This document shows positions 17,366 through 27,785 of a stretch of 64,000 nt of DNA, one piece after another. The stretch is from Paenibacillus sp. BK033 (GTDB lineage Bacteria > Bacillota > Bacilli > Paenibacillales > Paenibacillaceae). A model generated the notes under the pieces. That model was not told where the DNA came from. It ran no database searches and saw only the letters and a program-made list of their open reading frames with translations. The position numbers and the translations under genes were made by a program. The stretch is taken from positions 806,001 to 870,000 of the forward strand of contig NZ_SLVP01000001.1 in the NCBI RefSeq assembly GCF_004345425.1. Reading direction: 5' to 3'. Numbering within the stretch: the first letter of the stretch is position 1; each line of letters starts with the position of its first letter.

Positions 17366-19615
17366 TTGAGACACGAGACGGTTAAATCCGACGTAACGGT
17401 TATTGGCGGGGGGCTGGCAGGCATCAGCGCGGCGATTGCCGCCGCAAGATTGGGGCAAAAGGTGGCGCTTGTTCATAACCGGCCGGTGCTGGGCGGCAAT
17501 TCCAGCTCCGAGGTGCGGGTATGGGTATGCGGCGCAACCGGGCATGGCGTTAACCGGTATGCCCGCGAAACGGGCATTATGGGAGAGCTTTTTACCCAGA
17601 ATCAATACCGCAATCCGGAAGGCAACCCTTATCTCTGGGATGTGACGCTGCTGGAAGCGGTCAGGGCGGAGCCGAATTTGTCACTGTTTATGAATACGGA
17701 TGTCCGGGAAGTGGAAGCTGACGGAGAACTCGACGACAGGACCGTTCGCAGCGTAACCGGCTGGATGATGGGCTCGGAGCGGGAAATTACGTTTGAGAGC
17801 GCCGTATTCCTTGATTGCACGGGAGACGGGCTCGTTGGCTTCCTTGCGGGGGCGGCATACCGGATTGGCCGGGAAGCCCGCCAGGAGTACGGGGAGGATT
17901 GGGCGCCGGAGGTTGCGGACGACATTACGCTGGGCAGCACCTTGCTGTTCTATACGAAAGATACCGGGAAGCCGGTCCGGTTCGTCGCCCCTACCTTCGC
18001 CAAGGATATTACGACGACCTCGATTCCGATCAAGCGCGTAATCCGCAGCGGCGATTCCGGCTGCCATTACTGGTGGATCGAATGGGGCGGCGAGCTCGAT
18101 ACCGTTCATGAGAACGAACGGATTCGGGATGAATTATGGTCCGTTATCTACGGCATCTGGGATTATATTAAAAACTCGGGCAAATTCGAAGCCGAGCATA
18201 TGACGCTGGAATGGGTAGGCTCCATTCCGGGCAAGCGGGAGTACAGGCGCTTTCTTGGCGATACAATCCTGACGCAAAACGACGTGATTTCCCAGCGTCC
18301 GTTCGAGGACCGCATCGCCTTTGGCGGCTGGTCGATCGACCTTCATCCGCCGCAGGGCATGTACGCAACCGAGAGCGGCTCCAAGCATCTGCATGCCGAC
18401 GGCATTTACCATATTCCGTTTGGCTCCTTGTACTCGCGTAACGTCGGCAACCTGCTGTTCGCTGGACGAAATGTCAGCGCCACTCATGTTGCTTTTGGAA
18501 CAACGCGCGTTATGGCAACCTGCGCGGTAATGGGGGAGGCGGCCGGCGTTGGAGCCGCGCTGTCCGTGTGCAAAGGCATTACGCCGCGCGAGCTGCGCGA
18601 GCAGCACTTAACGGAGCTTCAGCAAACGATGCTGCGCATGGACTCCTCGATTATTGGTATACGCAATGAAGATCCGGCGGATTTGGCGAGAACGGGCACG
18701 GTGACGGCATCCAGTACGATGACGCAAATTCGGCTTGACCGTCAGGCCGTAGAGTACCCGCTTGCTTCGGATGCCGGATTTACGTTTCCGGCGGACGGCG
18801 GCTTTGACGGACTGCGAATTCTCGTGTCCGCATCAGAAGCAACCAGCTTGACGGTTGAGCTTTGGGACACGGGACGTCCGGAGAATTACGTGCCCGCGAG
18901 CTTCAAGCAAGCGTTAACCATCCCGGCTGAGGCGGGAGAGAACCAATGGCTGGATGTCCCGGCGGATAGTGCGCTTTTTGGAAACGAGCCTTGTAACGTG
19001 TTTGTTATTATCCGCGCTAATGGATTGGCCAGCCTTCATACGTCAACCGTGCCGATTACCGGCGTATTAGCGTTCGAGAGAGGCGTTAAGCCGATTGTCA
19101 GCTCCGATCTGGAAGACCATCAGCCGGATCAGCCGGTGATTGAATGGTCTATGAAACGACTGGTGCGCAAGTCTTTCTGTTTTGCGGTTGGCACAAACGC
19201 TTTTGCGCCCGAAAAAGTGATTGACGGGTATGCGCGTCCGTACGGCGGACCGCATTTGTGGGTATCCCAGCCATTAGCGGAAGACCGGGAAGAGTGGGTG
19301 GAGGTTGCGCTAGCCGAGCCTGCCGATGTAAAGGAAATTCATATTACGTTTAACGATGACGTGAACGAGGACCTGATTAACCTTCATCACCACGAGACGC
19401 CGTTCCTTGTCATTCCGGAGGTTGCTAAATCGTACGAGGTGCAGGCGTGGGCAAGCGGCGAATGGATCGCGGTCGCAAGCGACAGCATGAACCGTACCCG
19501 CAAAAAAATCCACACGCTGGGCAAGCCGGTACGGACGGACCGGATCCGGACCGTAGTGAAGGAAACCAACGGCGGCGAGCGCGCCGAAGTGATTGAAATC
19601 CGCATTTATGAATAA
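17366..19615 (+). CDS. Large FAD-dependent oxidoreductase with C-terminal beta-sandwich domains
   Basis: 749 residues from TTG 17366, which has AGGAGG 8 bases upstream. The N-terminus carries the FAD dinucleotide-binding motif VIGGGLAGISAA (Gly14-Gly19) and GGNSSSEVRVW, typical of the FAD_oxidored group; a second FAD contact, NLLFAGRNVSATHVAFGTTRVMATCAVMG split over two strands, is near residues 365-395. From about residue 440 the protein changes to two beta-rich modules; the last (FAPEKVIDGYARP ... EWVEVALAEPADVKEIHITF) resembles a discoidin-like fold. No signal peptide is visible. It is the last gene of the importer operon, so it may oxidise the imported sugar or a derivative. The substrate is unknown. 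Confidence 0.85.
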   Translation: MRHETVKSDVTVIGGGLAGISAAIAAARLGQKVALVHNRPVLGGNSSSEVRVWVCGATGHGVNRYARETGIMGELFTQNQYRNPEGNPYLWDVTLLEAVRAEPNLSLFMNTDVREVEADGELDDRTVRSVTGWMMGSEREITFESAVFLDCTGDGLVGFLAGAAYRIGREARQEYGEDWAPEVADDITLGSTLLFYTKDTGKPVRFVAPTFAKDITTTSIPIKRVIRSGDSGCHYWWIEWGGELDTVHENERIRDELWSVIYGIWDYIKNSGKFEAEHMTLEWVGSIPGKREYRRFLGDTILTQNDVISQRPFEDRIAFGGWSIDLHPPQGMYATESGSKHLHADGIYHIPFGSLYSRNVGNLLFAGRNVSATHVAFGTTRVMATCAVMGEAAGVGAALSVCKGITPRELREQHLTELQQTMLRMDSSIIGIRNEDPADLARTGTVTASSTMTQIRLDRQAVEYPLASDAGFTFPADGGFDGLRILVSASEATSLTVELWDTGRPENYVPASFKQALTIPAEAGENQWLDVPADSALFGNEPCNVFVIIRANGLASLHTSTVPITGVLAFERGVKPIVSSDLEDHQPDQPVIEWSMKRLVRKSFCFAVGTNAFAPEKVIDGYARPYGGPHLWVSQPLAEDREEWVEVALAEPADVKEIHITFNDDVNEDLINLHHHETPFLVIPEVAKSYEVQAWASGEWIAVASDSMNRTRKKIHTLGKPVRTDRIRTVVKETNGGERAEVIEIRIYE

Positions 19616-19630
19616 GGATAAGAAATAGAA

Positions 19631-19666
19631 GAGACAGGGTGGAATCAACGGATTCCGCCCTGTCTC
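19631..19666. terminator. Bidirectional terminator between convergent genes
   Basis: A 15-base-pair stem (GAGACAGGGTGGAAT with ATTCCGCCCTGTCTC, one wobble) lies between the ends of the FAD oxidoreductase gene and the oppositely oriented TetR gene. AT-rich DNA flanks both sides. Confidence 0.75.
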
Positions 19667-19678
19667 AATTTATAGCCC

Positions 19679-20275
19679 TTATAGGGTAAACATGTTCTCC
19701 ATCGGACTCTTGAGCACGATCAGACTCATTAACCTCGCCAGCTCCTCCGGCGAGAGGTTCATATCGGATTGGATCCACCGGATAAGAATGCCTTGCGTGC
19801 CGTTGATGACGCTTTCCATCAGGAATTCTCTAATAATGAGATCCTTTCCGCGGTAGCCGGACAGCAATGATTCAAAACGAGCCATCGCGTTTTGCCGGAT
19901 GATTTTAAGCAATCCTTCCCGGAAATGGGGGCGGCTGTGCGGACCGCTTATTATTTTTATCACTCTATGATGCTTTTCCATGTATTGAAAGATGGGGATG
20001 AAATACCGCATGAATTCGCCGTCCTTGGTGGAGAGATAGAGATGGCGCGCTTTATTGCCAAGTTGAATGATAGCCTCCAGATGCTCATTCTCGATGCTCT
20101 CGAGCAAGTCCTCGAGGTTGAAGTAATGAAGATAAAAGGTTCCCCGGTTAATGCCCGCTGCTTCCGTTAAGGTTTTGATATGAATTCGTTCCAAAGGCAT
20201 GCTGTCATACAGCCTTAAAAAGGTCTCAAGGATTTGGGCTCGCGTATCCCGTGCATGGAAAGATGATGTAGTCAT
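19679..20275 (-). CDS. TetR/AcrR-family transcriptional regulator
   Basis: 198 residues from ATG 20275 on the minus strand, with GGGG 6 bases upstream; a TTG two codons earlier is also possible. The N-terminal helix-turn-helix is clear (ILETFLRLYDSMPLERIHIKTLTEAAGINRGTFYLHY split across helices 1-4), and the rest is a helical ligand domain with TetR-type C-terminal features (FLMESVINGTQGILIRWI). It diverges from iolD across 225 bases, so it could control its own gene, iolD, or a distant target. The ligand is unknown. Confidence 0.9.
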   Translation of the reverse strand: MTTSSFHARDTRAQILETFLRLYDSMPLERIHIKTLTEAAGINRGTFYLHYFNLEDLLESIENEHLEAIIQLGNKARHLYLSTKDGEFMRYFIPIFQYMEKHHRVIKIISGPHSRPHFREGLLKIIRQNAMARFESLLSGYRGKDLIIREFLMESVINGTQGILIRWIQSDMNLSPEELARLMSLIVLKSPMENMFTL

Positions 20276-20362
20276 AAACAACCCCGTATGATTTCATTTG
20301 CGTATTTTTTCAAGAATACCATAACTCCCCCCGGCAGAATCAAATTTTCTTTCGAAAAGGAA

Positions 20363-20390
20363 TTGAAAAATCCAGGGCGGTATGTATAAT
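20363..20390 (+). promoter_or_regulatory. Sigma-A promoter of the iol operon
   Basis: TTGAAA (20363-20368), a 16-base spacer and a perfect TATAAT (20385-20390). The expected start of transcription falls inside the palindrome at 20393-20408. Confidence 0.8.
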
Positions 20391-20392
20391 GG

Positions 20393-20408
20393 AGTTAAGC
20401 GCTTAACT
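20393..20408. promoter_or_regulatory. Operator-like palindrome over the iol transcription start
   Basis: AGTTAAGCGCTTAACT is a perfect 16-base palindrome with the central CG usual for LacI-family operators. It begins 3 bases after the -10 box, so a bound repressor would block transcription. The LacI-type protein encoded at 27786, at the end of the operon, is the natural candidate. Confidence 0.7.
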
Positions 20409-20473
20409 AATTTTACTTAACTTTGTATCATATTGTCGAATGAACACTTTATATTTACTTACTTTATGTCAAA

Positions 20474-20485
20474 TTAAGCGATTAA
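20474..20485. promoter_or_regulatory. Second iol operator-like site
   Basis: TTAAGCGATTAA matches the core of the upstream palindrome (TTAAGCGCTTAA) except for one base. It lies 16 bases before the iolD start codon. Two spaced operators would allow co-operative binding or looping. Confidence 0.55.
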
Positions 20486-20500
20486 CAAACGGGAGGTACT

Positions 20501-22366
20501 ATGACTACTATTCGATTGACGATGGCCCAAGCTTTGGTACGGTTCCTCGATGCGCAGTATGTTTCAATCGATGGCGAGGAGATCAAGTTCGTTCAAGGCG
20601 TCATGGGGATTTTTGGACACGGCAACGTAACGGGGATCGGCGAGGCACTGGAGTATAGCCCCGGCAGTCTGAGCTTGATCCAGGGCAAAAACGAGCAGGG
20701 CATGGTGCATGCGGCCGCAGCCTTTGCCAAGCAAAAGAACCGCCTGCAAATCTATGCTTGCACCTCTTCCATCGGGCCAGGCGCGCTCAATATGGTAACC
20801 GCCGCCGGAACCGCAACCGTGAACCGCATTCCCGTGCTGTTGCTGCCTGGAGACAACTTTGCATCCCGTCAGCCTGACCCGGTGCTTCAGCAGCTGGAGG
20901 TCGCTTCCGATTATACGGTGTCCGCTGCTGATGCTTTCAAGCCGGTCAGCAAATATTGGGACCGTATCGTACGGCCCGAGCAGCTCATGTCGGCAGCGCT
21001 CCAAGCGATGCGCGTGCTCACGGACCCGGCCGAGACGGGTGCCGTAACCTTGGCTTTGCCGCAGGATGTCCAAGCGGAAGCTTACGATTACCCCGAAGCG
21101 TTTTTTAGTAAGCGCATTCATTATATCGACCGCCGGCCGCCTGCCAAGGATGCAGTAGAGCGCGCAGTCCAGCTCCTTAAGGGCAAGAAAAGGCCGCTTA
21201 TTATCGCCGGAGGGGGCGTATTGTACGCATCGGCCGTAAGCGAGCTTCAAGCCTTCGCGGAGACGTACGGCATTCCGGTAGCGGAGACGCAAGCCGGGAA
21301 AAGCGTCCTTCCATGGAATCATCCGCTCAATGTTGGCGGCGTTGGAGTCACGGGAACGCTGGCTGCCAACCTGCTGGCCAAGCAAGCGGATGTCATCATC
21401 GGGGTAGGTACCAGGTATTCCGACTTTACCACGTCTTCCAAATCGGCGTTTGCGGATGATGTTCAATTCATAAACATTAACGTAAGTCCGCTCGATTCCG
21501 CCAAATGGGGCGGCGCTGCCTTGACAGGCGATGCCAAGCCGGGACTAACGCTGCTTGCCGACGCTCTTGCCGCATCAGGCTACCAAAGCGGTTACGGCGA
21601 GCATGAAGTTGCGGATCTGAAGAAGACCTGGGATGACGAGGTAGACCGGTTATATACCCTGGAGCATGAGCAGGGGCTTGCGCAGACCCATGCGCTTGGC
21701 GTTATCCAGAATCATATTGATCCTAGCTCCGTTATTGTCTGCGCGGCAGGCAGTCTGCCGGGGGATCTGCACCGTCTGTGGAGACCGGCCGAGCCGAAGA
21801 CGTACCATATGGAATACGGTTTTTCGTGCATGGGCTACGAGGTAAGCGGAGCGTTTGGCGCCGCGCTCGCAGAGGCAGGCAAAAGAGAGGTTTACGCCGT
21901 TGTAGGGGACGGAAGCTACTTCATGCTTCATTCCGAACTGATCACAAGCCTGCAGGAAGGCGTTAAAATCACCATCTTGTTATTTGATAATCACGGCTTC
22001 CAGTGTATTCATAACCTGCAGCGGGGCCACGGAAGCGAAGGCTTCGGCAATGAATTCCGTTATCGCGACAAGGCTACGGGACGTCTTACCGGCGGTTACA
22101 TGCCGATTGATTTCGCAGCCCATGCCCGCAGCCTAGGGGCTAAAGCGTATAAGGCGAATTCCGCGGAAGAGCTTAAGGCAGCGCTCCTTCAAGCCAAGCA
22201 GGAGACGGTATCGACCTTGATCGAAATTCCTGTCGTGCCGGGTACCAACACAGCCGGTTACGAATCCTGGTGGAACGTTGGCGTGCCGGAAGTGTCGGTC
22301 AGCAATAAAGTGCTGGACGCGCATCTGGACATGAAACAGCGGATCCGCGCCGCAAGAACGATATAA
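20501..22366 (+). CDS. iolD: 3D-(3,5/4)-trihydroxycyclohexane-1,2-dione acylhydrolase
   Basis: 621 residues, ATG 20501 after GGGAGG. This thiamine-diphosphate enzyme opens the ring of the dione formed from scyllo-inosose, giving 5-deoxy-D-glucuronate, in the cytoplasm. The N-terminal part has [15 protein letters not shown] and [17 protein letters not shown] with the ThDP-activating Glu. The C-terminal ThDP-binding motif is [19 protein letters not shown]. Length agrees with Bacillus IolD (about 640). It is first in the operon D-E-C-A-G-B and carries the promoter and operators described above. Confidence 0.96.
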   Translation: MTTIRLTMAQALVRFLDAQYVSIDGEEIKFVQGVMGIFGHGNVTGIGEALEYSPGSLSLIQGKNEQGMVHAAAAFAKQKNRLQIYACTSSIGPGALNMVTAAGTATVNRIPVLLLPGDNFASRQPDPVLQQLEVASDYTVSAADAFKPVSKYWDRIVRPEQLMSAALQAMRVLTDPAETGAVTLALPQDVQAEAYDYPEAFFSKRIHYIDRRPPAKDAVERAVQLLKGKKRPLIIAGGGVLYASAVSELQAFAETYGIPVAETQAGKSVLPWNHPLNVGGVGVTGTLAANLLAKQADVIIGVGTRYSDFTTSSKSAFADDVQFININVSPLDSAKWGGAALTGDAKPGLTLLADALAASGYQSGYGEHEVADLKKTWDDEVDRLYTLEHEQGLAQTHALGVIQNHIDPSSVIVCAAGSLPGDLHRLWRPAEPKTYHMEYGFSCMGYEVSGAFGAALAEAGKREVYAVVGDGSYFMLHSELITSLQEGVKITILLFDNHGFQCIHNLQRGHGSEGFGNEFRYRDKATGRLTGGYMPIDFAAHARSLGAKAYKANSAEELKAALLQAKQETVSTLIEIPVVPGTNTAGYESWWNVGVPEVSVSNKVLDAHLDMKQRIRAARTI

Positions 22367-22388
22367 GACGTTAAGGGAGCTGAGGCTG

Positions 22389-23306
22389 ATGAAGACATTG
22401 CCGTTCAAGATTGGCGCCCATCCGATCAACTGGGTCGGAGAAGATGTGAAGGAGCATGGTGCCGACACCACTTACGAGCAGATTATGGATGATATGCAGC
22501 GGTTAGGCCTGACAGGAACCGAGATGGGACGCAAGTATCCGACGGATATCGAGGTTCTTAAGCGGGAGCTGGGGAAAAGAAACCTGCAGCTGGTATCCCA
22601 GTGGAAATCCGTGCTTTTCTCGGATCCGGCCTACCGGGAAGAAGAGCTTGCGGCTTACGAGCAGCATGTCAGATTCCTCAAAGAAATGGGCAGTACGGTG
22701 ATCAGCACTTGCGAGGTAGGCGGTTCGCTTCATTTCGATCCCCGGCGCACGCCAAACGAGAAGGAAGTTATCCCGCTTGACGAGGCAGGCTGGAAGAGTC
22801 TTGCCGAAGGGCTAAACGCAGCCGGAGCATTGGCCAAGCAACATGGCCTTAAGCTGACCTACCATCATCATGGCGGAACGGCCGTAGAGAGCCCGGAAGA
22901 AATCGACCGGCTGATGGAGCTGACCGATCCGGATCTGGTGTACCTGCTGTTTGATACCGGGCATGCCTACTATGGCGGAGCGAATCCGCTCGAGGTGCTT
23001 CGCAAGCATTATAACCGGATTGCCTACATTCATCTGAAGGATGTAAGACAGCGGGTGCTGGATGAAGCGCGCGCGGAAAAGGCCGATTTTATCACTTGCA
23101 TCCGCAAAGGCGTATTTACGGTTCCGGGAACCGGCGATCTTGATTTCCGCCCGGTTGTGGAAGAGCTGCTGGCCCGCGGTTATAACGGCTGGGCGATGCT
23201 CGAGGGGGAACAGGATCCCGGCAAAGCTCCGGCGTACGAATTCGCATCCAAAGCCATTGCTTATCTGGAGTCGCTACTTCCTACGAAAGCGGGGGAATCC
23301 CAATGA
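22389..23306 (+). CDS. iolE: Myo-inosose-2 dehydratase
   Basis: 305 residues. It belongs to the xylose-isomerase-like TIM-barrel family and removes water from scyllo-inosose to give the dione used by IolD. Visible hallmarks are GAHPINWVGEDV, TGTEMGRKYP, the metal-site stretch LTYHHHGGTAVE and LLFDTGHAYYGGANP, and IAYIHLKDVR. ATG 22389 lies 22 bases behind iolD. The last four bases (ATGA) overlap the start of iolC, so the two are coupled. Confidence 0.96.
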   Translation: MKTLPFKIGAHPINWVGEDVKEHGADTTYEQIMDDMQRLGLTGTEMGRKYPTDIEVLKRELGKRNLQLVSQWKSVLFSDPAYREEELAAYEQHVRFLKEMGSTVISTCEVGGSLHFDPRRTPNEKEVIPLDEAGWKSLAEGLNAAGALAKQHGLKLTYHHHGGTAVESPEEIDRLMELTDPDLVYLLFDTGHAYYGGANPLEVLRKHYNRIAYIHLKDVRQRVLDEARAEKADFITCIRKGVFTVPGTGDLDFRPVVEELLARGYNGWAMLEGEQDPGKAPAYEFASKAIAYLESLLPTKAGESQ

Positions 23307-24304
23307 ACGACATCAAGTTTCCGGCTGACCGGTCTCTCGACTTCACGGCAATCGGCCGTCTCTGCATCGACCTGAACGCAAACGAAATTAACCGTCCGAT
23401 GGAAGAGACCAGCACGTTTACGAAATATGTGGGCGGATCTCCGGCCAACATTACGATCGGAATGTCGCGGTTTGATCTAAAGACCGCTTTTATCGGAAAA
23501 ATCGCCAATGATCAAATGGGCCGCTTTATCCGCGATTATCTGGAGAAGAACCGGATTGATACAAGCAATGTCGTAAACGACTACACGGGTGCGGTTACCG
23601 GTCTTGCATTTACCGAGATTAAGAGTCCAACTGACTGCAGTATCCTGATGTACCGCGACAACGCGGCCGATCTGCTGCTTACGCCAAGCGAAGTGAATGA
23701 GGAGCTGATCGCCAAATCCAAGCTGCTGCTTATTTCCGGAACGGCGCTTGCCCAAAGTCCTTCGCGCGAAGCGGTGTTCCAAGCGCTTCAATATGCGAAG
23801 AAGCATGGCACGGTTATTGCCTTTGATCTGGACTACCGCCCTTATACATGGAAATCGCAAGAGGAAACGGCCGTTTATTATAATCTCGCCGCCGAGAAAT
23901 GCGACATTATCCTCGGTACGCGGGAAGAGTTCGATATGATGGAATGCTTCGAGCAGGAGCATAACGATCATAGCACGGCATCGAGATGGTTCAATCATTC
24001 CGCGCAAATCGTCATTATCAAGCACGGCAAAGAAGGCTCCATCGCTTACACGAAGGACGGGGCAAGCCATCGGGCCAAGTCGTTCCCGGCAAAGGTGATC
24101 AAGACCTTCGGCGCCGGCGACTCCTATGCGGCAGGCTTTCTGTACGGCGTGATGCAGGGCTGGACGCTCGAGAAAAGCATGGAGTTCGGCAGCGCGTCCG
24201 CGTGTATCGTTATTTCCAGCCACAGCTGCTCGGATGCCATGCCAAGAGCCGAGCAGGTTCATGAATATATCGCCCGCTGCGAACGCGGTGAAATCGTCGT
24301 TTAA
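23303..24304 (+). CDS. iolC: 5-dehydro-2-deoxygluconokinase
   Basis: 333 residues, ATG 23303 overlapping the iolE stop. It is a PfkB/ribokinase-family sugar kinase that phosphorylates 2-deoxy-5-keto-D-gluconate. Visible are the N-terminal [14 protein letters not shown], the glycine pair in [33 protein letters not shown] (split by residues about 35-70), and the C-terminal catalytic signature [16 protein letters not shown] with Asp of the GAGD motif. The product would go to an IolJ-type aldolase, which is not in this window. Confidence 0.96.
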   Translation: MNDIKFPADRSLDFTAIGRLCIDLNANEINRPMEETSTFTKYVGGSPANITIGMSRFDLKTAFIGKIANDQMGRFIRDYLEKNRIDTSNVVNDYTGAVTGLAFTEIKSPTDCSILMYRDNAADLLLTPSEVNEELIAKSKLLLISGTALAQSPSREAVFQALQYAKKHGTVIAFDLDYRPYTWKSQEETAVYYNLAAEKCDIILGTREEFDMMECFEQEHNDHSTASRWFNHSAQIVIIKHGKEGSIAYTKDGASHRAKSFPAKVIKTFGAGDSYAAGFLYGVMQGWTLEKSMEFGSASACIVISSHSCSDAMPRAEQVHEYIARCERGEIVV

Positions 24305-24332
24305 TTCGCAAATACAAGGAAGAGGTGCTCCT

Positions 24333-25778
24333 ATGACGCAACAATTAAAAAACTGGATCGGCGGTCAATGGGTAGAAGCTGCCGCAACGCTAAGCGAGCC
24401 AGTTTACAACCCGGCTACCGAAGAAGTTCTCGCCAACGTTCCACTGTCTACGAAAGAAGACGTTGATCTCGCTGTACGCACGGCTGCCGAAGCGTTCAAA
24501 ACGTGGAGCCGCACGCCGGTGCCTAAGAGAGCGCGCATTCTTTTCAAATATCAGCAGCTTCTGGTCGACAACTGGGATGAGCTTGCGAAGCTGGTAACGC
24601 TGGAGAACGGCAAGAGCTACGGCGAAGCGTACGGAGAAGTGCTTCGGGGTATCGAATGCGTGGAATTTGCCGCCGGCGCCCCAAACCTGATGATGGGCAA
24701 ACAGCTTCCCGATATCGCAACCAATCTGGAATCCGGCATGTACCGCTATCCGATTGGCGTCGTAGGCGGCATTACGCCGTTCAACTTCCCGATGATGGTG
24801 CCTTGCTGGATGTTCCCGCTTGCGATTGCCTGCGGCAATACCTTTGTGCTGAAGCCTTCGGAGCGTACGCCGCTTCTGGCTAACCGTCTGGCTGAGCTGC
24901 TGCAGGAAGCTGGACTTCCCGAAGGCGTGTTTAATATCGTTCACGGCGCGCATGATGTCGTAAACGGCATGCTGGAGCATCCGGTAATTAAGGCGATTTC
25001 GTTCGTTGGCTCCCAACCGGTAGCCGAGTATGTGTACAAAACGGCTTCGGCGCACGGGAAACGCGTGCAGGCGCTTGCCGGCGCGAAAAACCACTCGATC
25101 GTTATGCCGGACGCGGATCTGAATCTGACGGTAAAAGAAATCGTAAACGCAGCCTTTGGCTCCGCGGGCGAGCGCTGCATGGCATGCTCCGTCGTTGTGG
25201 CCGTAGGCGAGGTTGGCGACACGCTTGTCAGCAGGCTTAAGGAAGCTGCCGACAACATTACGATCGGCAACGGCATGGAAGACGGCGTATTCCTTGGCCC
25301 GGTTATTCGCGGACCTCACAAGGAACGCACGCTTAAATATATCGACATCGGCGAGAAGGAAGGCGCGCTGCTGATCCGCGACGGTCGGAAGGATGCGGCA
25401 TCAAGCGGTCAAGGCTACTTTGTTGGCCCAACGATCTTTGACAAGGTGCAAGGCGAGATGAAAATTTGGGAGGATGAAATTTTCGCTCCGGTCCTGTCGG
25501 TCGTACGCGTAGACACGCTGGATGAAGCGATCGAGCTGGCCAACCGTTCCGAATTCGCCAACGGCGCTTGCCTGTTCACGCAAAGCGGGGCGTCGATGCG
25601 CCAATTCCGCGAAACGATCGATGCGGGCATGCTTGGCGTGAACCTGGGCGTACCGGCTCCGATGGCCTTCTTCCCGTTCTCGGGCTGGAAGAAATCGTTC
25701 TACGGCGACCTGCACGCGAACGGCACCGACGGCATCGAGTTCTTCACGCGCAAGAAAATGGTTACAACACGCTGGTAA
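24333..25778 (+). CDS. iolA: Methylmalonate-semialdehyde dehydrogenase (CoA-acylating)
   Basis: 481 residues from ATG 24333, preceded by GGAAGAGG; an upstream in-frame start at 24234 lies inside iolC and is not supported. It is an aldehyde dehydrogenase of the MmsA type that converts malonic semialdehyde to acetyl-CoA and CO2, the last step of inositol breakdown. Motifs: [25 protein letters not shown] (residues about 146-170), [16 protein letters not shown], and the catalytic Cys in GSAGERCMA near residue 283. The gene order differs from Bacillus subtilis but the enzyme set fits. Confidence 0.96.
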   Translation: MTQQLKNWIGGQWVEAAATLSEPVYNPATEEVLANVPLSTKEDVDLAVRTAAEAFKTWSRTPVPKRARILFKYQQLLVDNWDELAKLVTLENGKSYGEAYGEVLRGIECVEFAAGAPNLMMGKQLPDIATNLESGMYRYPIGVVGGITPFNFPMMVPCWMFPLAIACGNTFVLKPSERTPLLANRLAELLQEAGLPEGVFNIVHGAHDVVNGMLEHPVIKAISFVGSQPVAEYVYKTASAHGKRVQALAGAKNHSIVMPDADLNLTVKEIVNAAFGSAGERCMACSVVVAVGEVGDTLVSRLKEAADNITIGNGMEDGVFLGPVIRGPHKERTLKYIDIGEKEGALLIRDGRKDAASSGQGYFVGPTIFDKVQGEMKIWEDEIFAPVLSVVRVDTLDEAIELANRSEFANGACLFTQSGASMRQFRETIDAGMLGVNLGVPAPMAFFPFSGWKKSFYGDLHANGTDGIEFFTRKKMVTTRW

Positions 25779-25802
25779 TCGATCATACGGGAGGTCTACT
25801 CG

Positions 25803-26843
25803 ATGTCAAAAGTGAGAATCGGCATCATCGGCGCTGGCCGAATTGGTAAAATACATGCGGAAAATCTGCTTAAGCATCCGGAGGTCGAGATCGTTGGCGT
25901 CAGCGATCTGTTCGCCGGACCGGAGCTTGAAGCGTGGGCGGCGGCAAAAGGCATTGGCCTCTTGACCAAAGATTCCGATGCGATTATCGGGCATCCGGAT
26001 ATCGATGCCATCTTTATATGCTCCTCTACAGACACGCATGTGCCGCTGATCAAGCAGGCGGCGCAAGCCGGCAAGCATATTTTCTGCGAGAAACCGGTCA
26101 GCATGTCCATCCTGGAAACGGCTGAAGCGATTAAAGCGGTGAAGGAAGCAGGGGTTAAGCTGCAGATCGGATTCAACCGCCGCTTCGATCACAACTTCAA
26201 ACGGGTAAGAGAGCATGTGGAAGCGGGAACCATCGGGGATTTGCATGTCGTGAAAATCACTTCCCGCGATCCGAACCCGCCATCCAAGGAATACATTAAA
26301 GTTTCCGGCGGATTGTTTATGGACATGGCCATACACGATTTCGATATCGCGCGTTTCGTATCCGGCAGCGAGGTTGTGGAAGTATTCGCGCAAGGCAGCG
26401 TGCTTGTTGATCCGGTATTTGAAGAATGCGGGGATATCGATACCGCGATTGTTACCTTGAAGTTCGCAAACGGCGCGCTTGGCGTCATCGACAACAGCCG
26501 CCAAGCGGTGTACGGCTACGATCAACGCGTTGAAGTATTCGGCTCCAAAGGCAGCGTTGCGATAGCCAACGATCATCCGAATACGGCTGTTGTCAGCACG
26601 GCGGAAGGAATTATTTCCGACAAACCGCTGCATTTCTTCCTGGAGCGTTATATGGGCGCTTATGCGGATGAATCGAAGCAATTTATCGACAGTCTAGTGC
26701 ACGGCACGGCACTTCCGGTTACCGGGGAAGACGGCTTGCAGGCGGAACGGATCGCGCTCGCCGCGAAGCTGTCCTGCAAGCTGAACCGTTCGATCAAGCT
26801 GTCAGAGCTGGACGAATTGCTGCTGCAGTCCGCAAAACTATAA
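25803..26843 (+). CDS. iolG: Inositol 2-dehydrogenase (Gfo/Idh/MocA family)
   Basis: 346 residues, ATG 25803 after GGGAGG. The NAD-binding Rossmann fold shows GIIGAGRIGKIHAENL at the start and FCEKPVSMS near residue 95, and the catalytic region includes GGLFMDMAIHDFDIARFV. In an iol operon this is the first enzyme, oxidising myo-inositol to scyllo-inosose. The family also includes enzymes acting on scyllo- or D-chiro-inositol, which sequence alone cannot separate. It sits 24 bases after iolA and 15 before iolB. Confidence 0.93.
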   Translation: MSKVRIGIIGAGRIGKIHAENLLKHPEVEIVGVSDLFAGPELEAWAAAKGIGLLTKDSDAIIGHPDIDAIFICSSTDTHVPLIKQAAQAGKHIFCEKPVSMSILETAEAIKAVKEAGVKLQIGFNRRFDHNFKRVREHVEAGTIGDLHVVKITSRDPNPPSKEYIKVSGGLFMDMAIHDFDIARFVSGSEVVEVFAQGSVLVDPVFEECGDIDTAIVTLKFANGALGVIDNSRQAVYGYDQRVEVFGSKGSVAIANDHPNTAVVSTAEGIISDKPLHFFLERYMGAYADESKQFIDSLVHGTALPVTGEDGLQAERIALAAKLSCKLNRSIKLSELDELLLQSAKL

Positions 26844-26858
26844 CGGAGGTATACGAAC

Positions 26859-27674
26859 ATGTCCAAGCTTATCGTCACTCCAGAGAGGACAGCGGGTCCG
26901 GACGGCTCCGTCCTGTCCATTACGCCGGAATCGGCAGGATGGACATACGTCGGCTTTGAGGTTCTGAAATTGCGGAAGGGTCAGTCCGTCGAGAGACAAA
27001 CGGAAGACAAGGAAGTATGCCTTGTTCTGCTGAGCGGGCTGGCGAATGTTAACGCCGCCGGCAAGGAATGGAACGAAATCGGCCGACGGATGAGCGTATT
27101 CGAGAAAATTCCGCCGTATTCCGTCTATATTCCAAATGGTCAATCTTACGGGATCGAGGCTCTTACGGAACTGGAGGTTGCCGTTTGTTCCGCGCCCGGC
27201 CACGGAAACCATGAAGCGCGTTTGATCGCGCCCGAACAGGTAGGGACGGAAGTGCGGGGTTCCGGCAATATCGAACGCCTCGTCCAGAATATTTTGCCGG
27301 AGCAGGAGCCGGCCGACAGTCTTCTAGTCGTAGAAGTGTTTACGCCAAGCGGACACTGGTCCAGCTATCCGCCTCACAAGCATGACCGGGATAACCTTCC
27401 GGAGGAATCGTTTCTGGAGGAAACCTATTACTTCAAGGTAGATCCGATGCAAGGCTATGCGATTCAGCGCGTCTATACGGATGAAAGGGATTTGGATGAG
27501 ACGCTGGTCGTGAAGAACGGCGAGGCCGTGCTTGTTCCTAGAGGCTACCATCCGGTTGCCGCACCTCCAGGCTATGAGGTCTACTACCTGAATGTCATGG
27601 CGGGACCTCGCCGGATATGGAAATTCCACAATGATCCCGATCATCAATGGATCCTGAACGCTGCGACCAAGTAA
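26859..27674 (+). CDS. iolB: 5-deoxy-glucuronate isomerase
   Basis: 271 residues, ATG 26859 after GGAGG. It belongs to the KduI/IolB cupin family and isomerises 5-deoxy-glucuronate to 2-deoxy-5-keto-gluconate, linking IolD to IolC. The C-terminal cupin carries the metal ligands in SSYPPHKHDRDNLPEES and LEETYYF, and GYHPVAAPPGYEVYYLNVMAG. It is the last catabolic gene of the operon; a hairpin and the LacI-type gene follow. Confidence 0.96.
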   Translation: MSKLIVTPERTAGPDGSVLSITPESAGWTYVGFEVLKLRKGQSVERQTEDKEVCLVLLSGLANVNAAGKEWNEIGRRMSVFEKIPPYSVYIPNGQSYGIEALTELEVAVCSAPGHGNHEARLIAPEQVGTEVRGSGNIERLVQNILPEQEPADSLLVVEVFTPSGHWSSYPPHKHDRDNLPEESFLEETYYFKVDPMQGYAIQRVYTDERDLDETLVVKNGEAVLVPRGYHPVAAPPGYEVYYLNVMAGPRRIWKFHNDPDHQWILNAATK

Positions 27675-27736
27675 GTCCTTCAATTGGCGCTCTCTACGGT
27701 TGCAACTGCCGATAGAAACACTCATAATAGGAAATC

Positions 27737-27762
27737 ATGGGGATAGGTCATCTATCCCCCAT
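27737..27762 (+). terminator. Hairpin between iolB and the LacI-type gene
   Basis: GGGGATAG (27739-27746) pairs with CTATCCCC (27752-27759) over a 5-base loop, with weaker pairing outside. No long T run follows, so it may be an attenuator or processing site rather than a full stop. Confidence 0.5.
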
Positions 27763-27785
27763 CTTACTTTTCAGAGGGATTCGGC

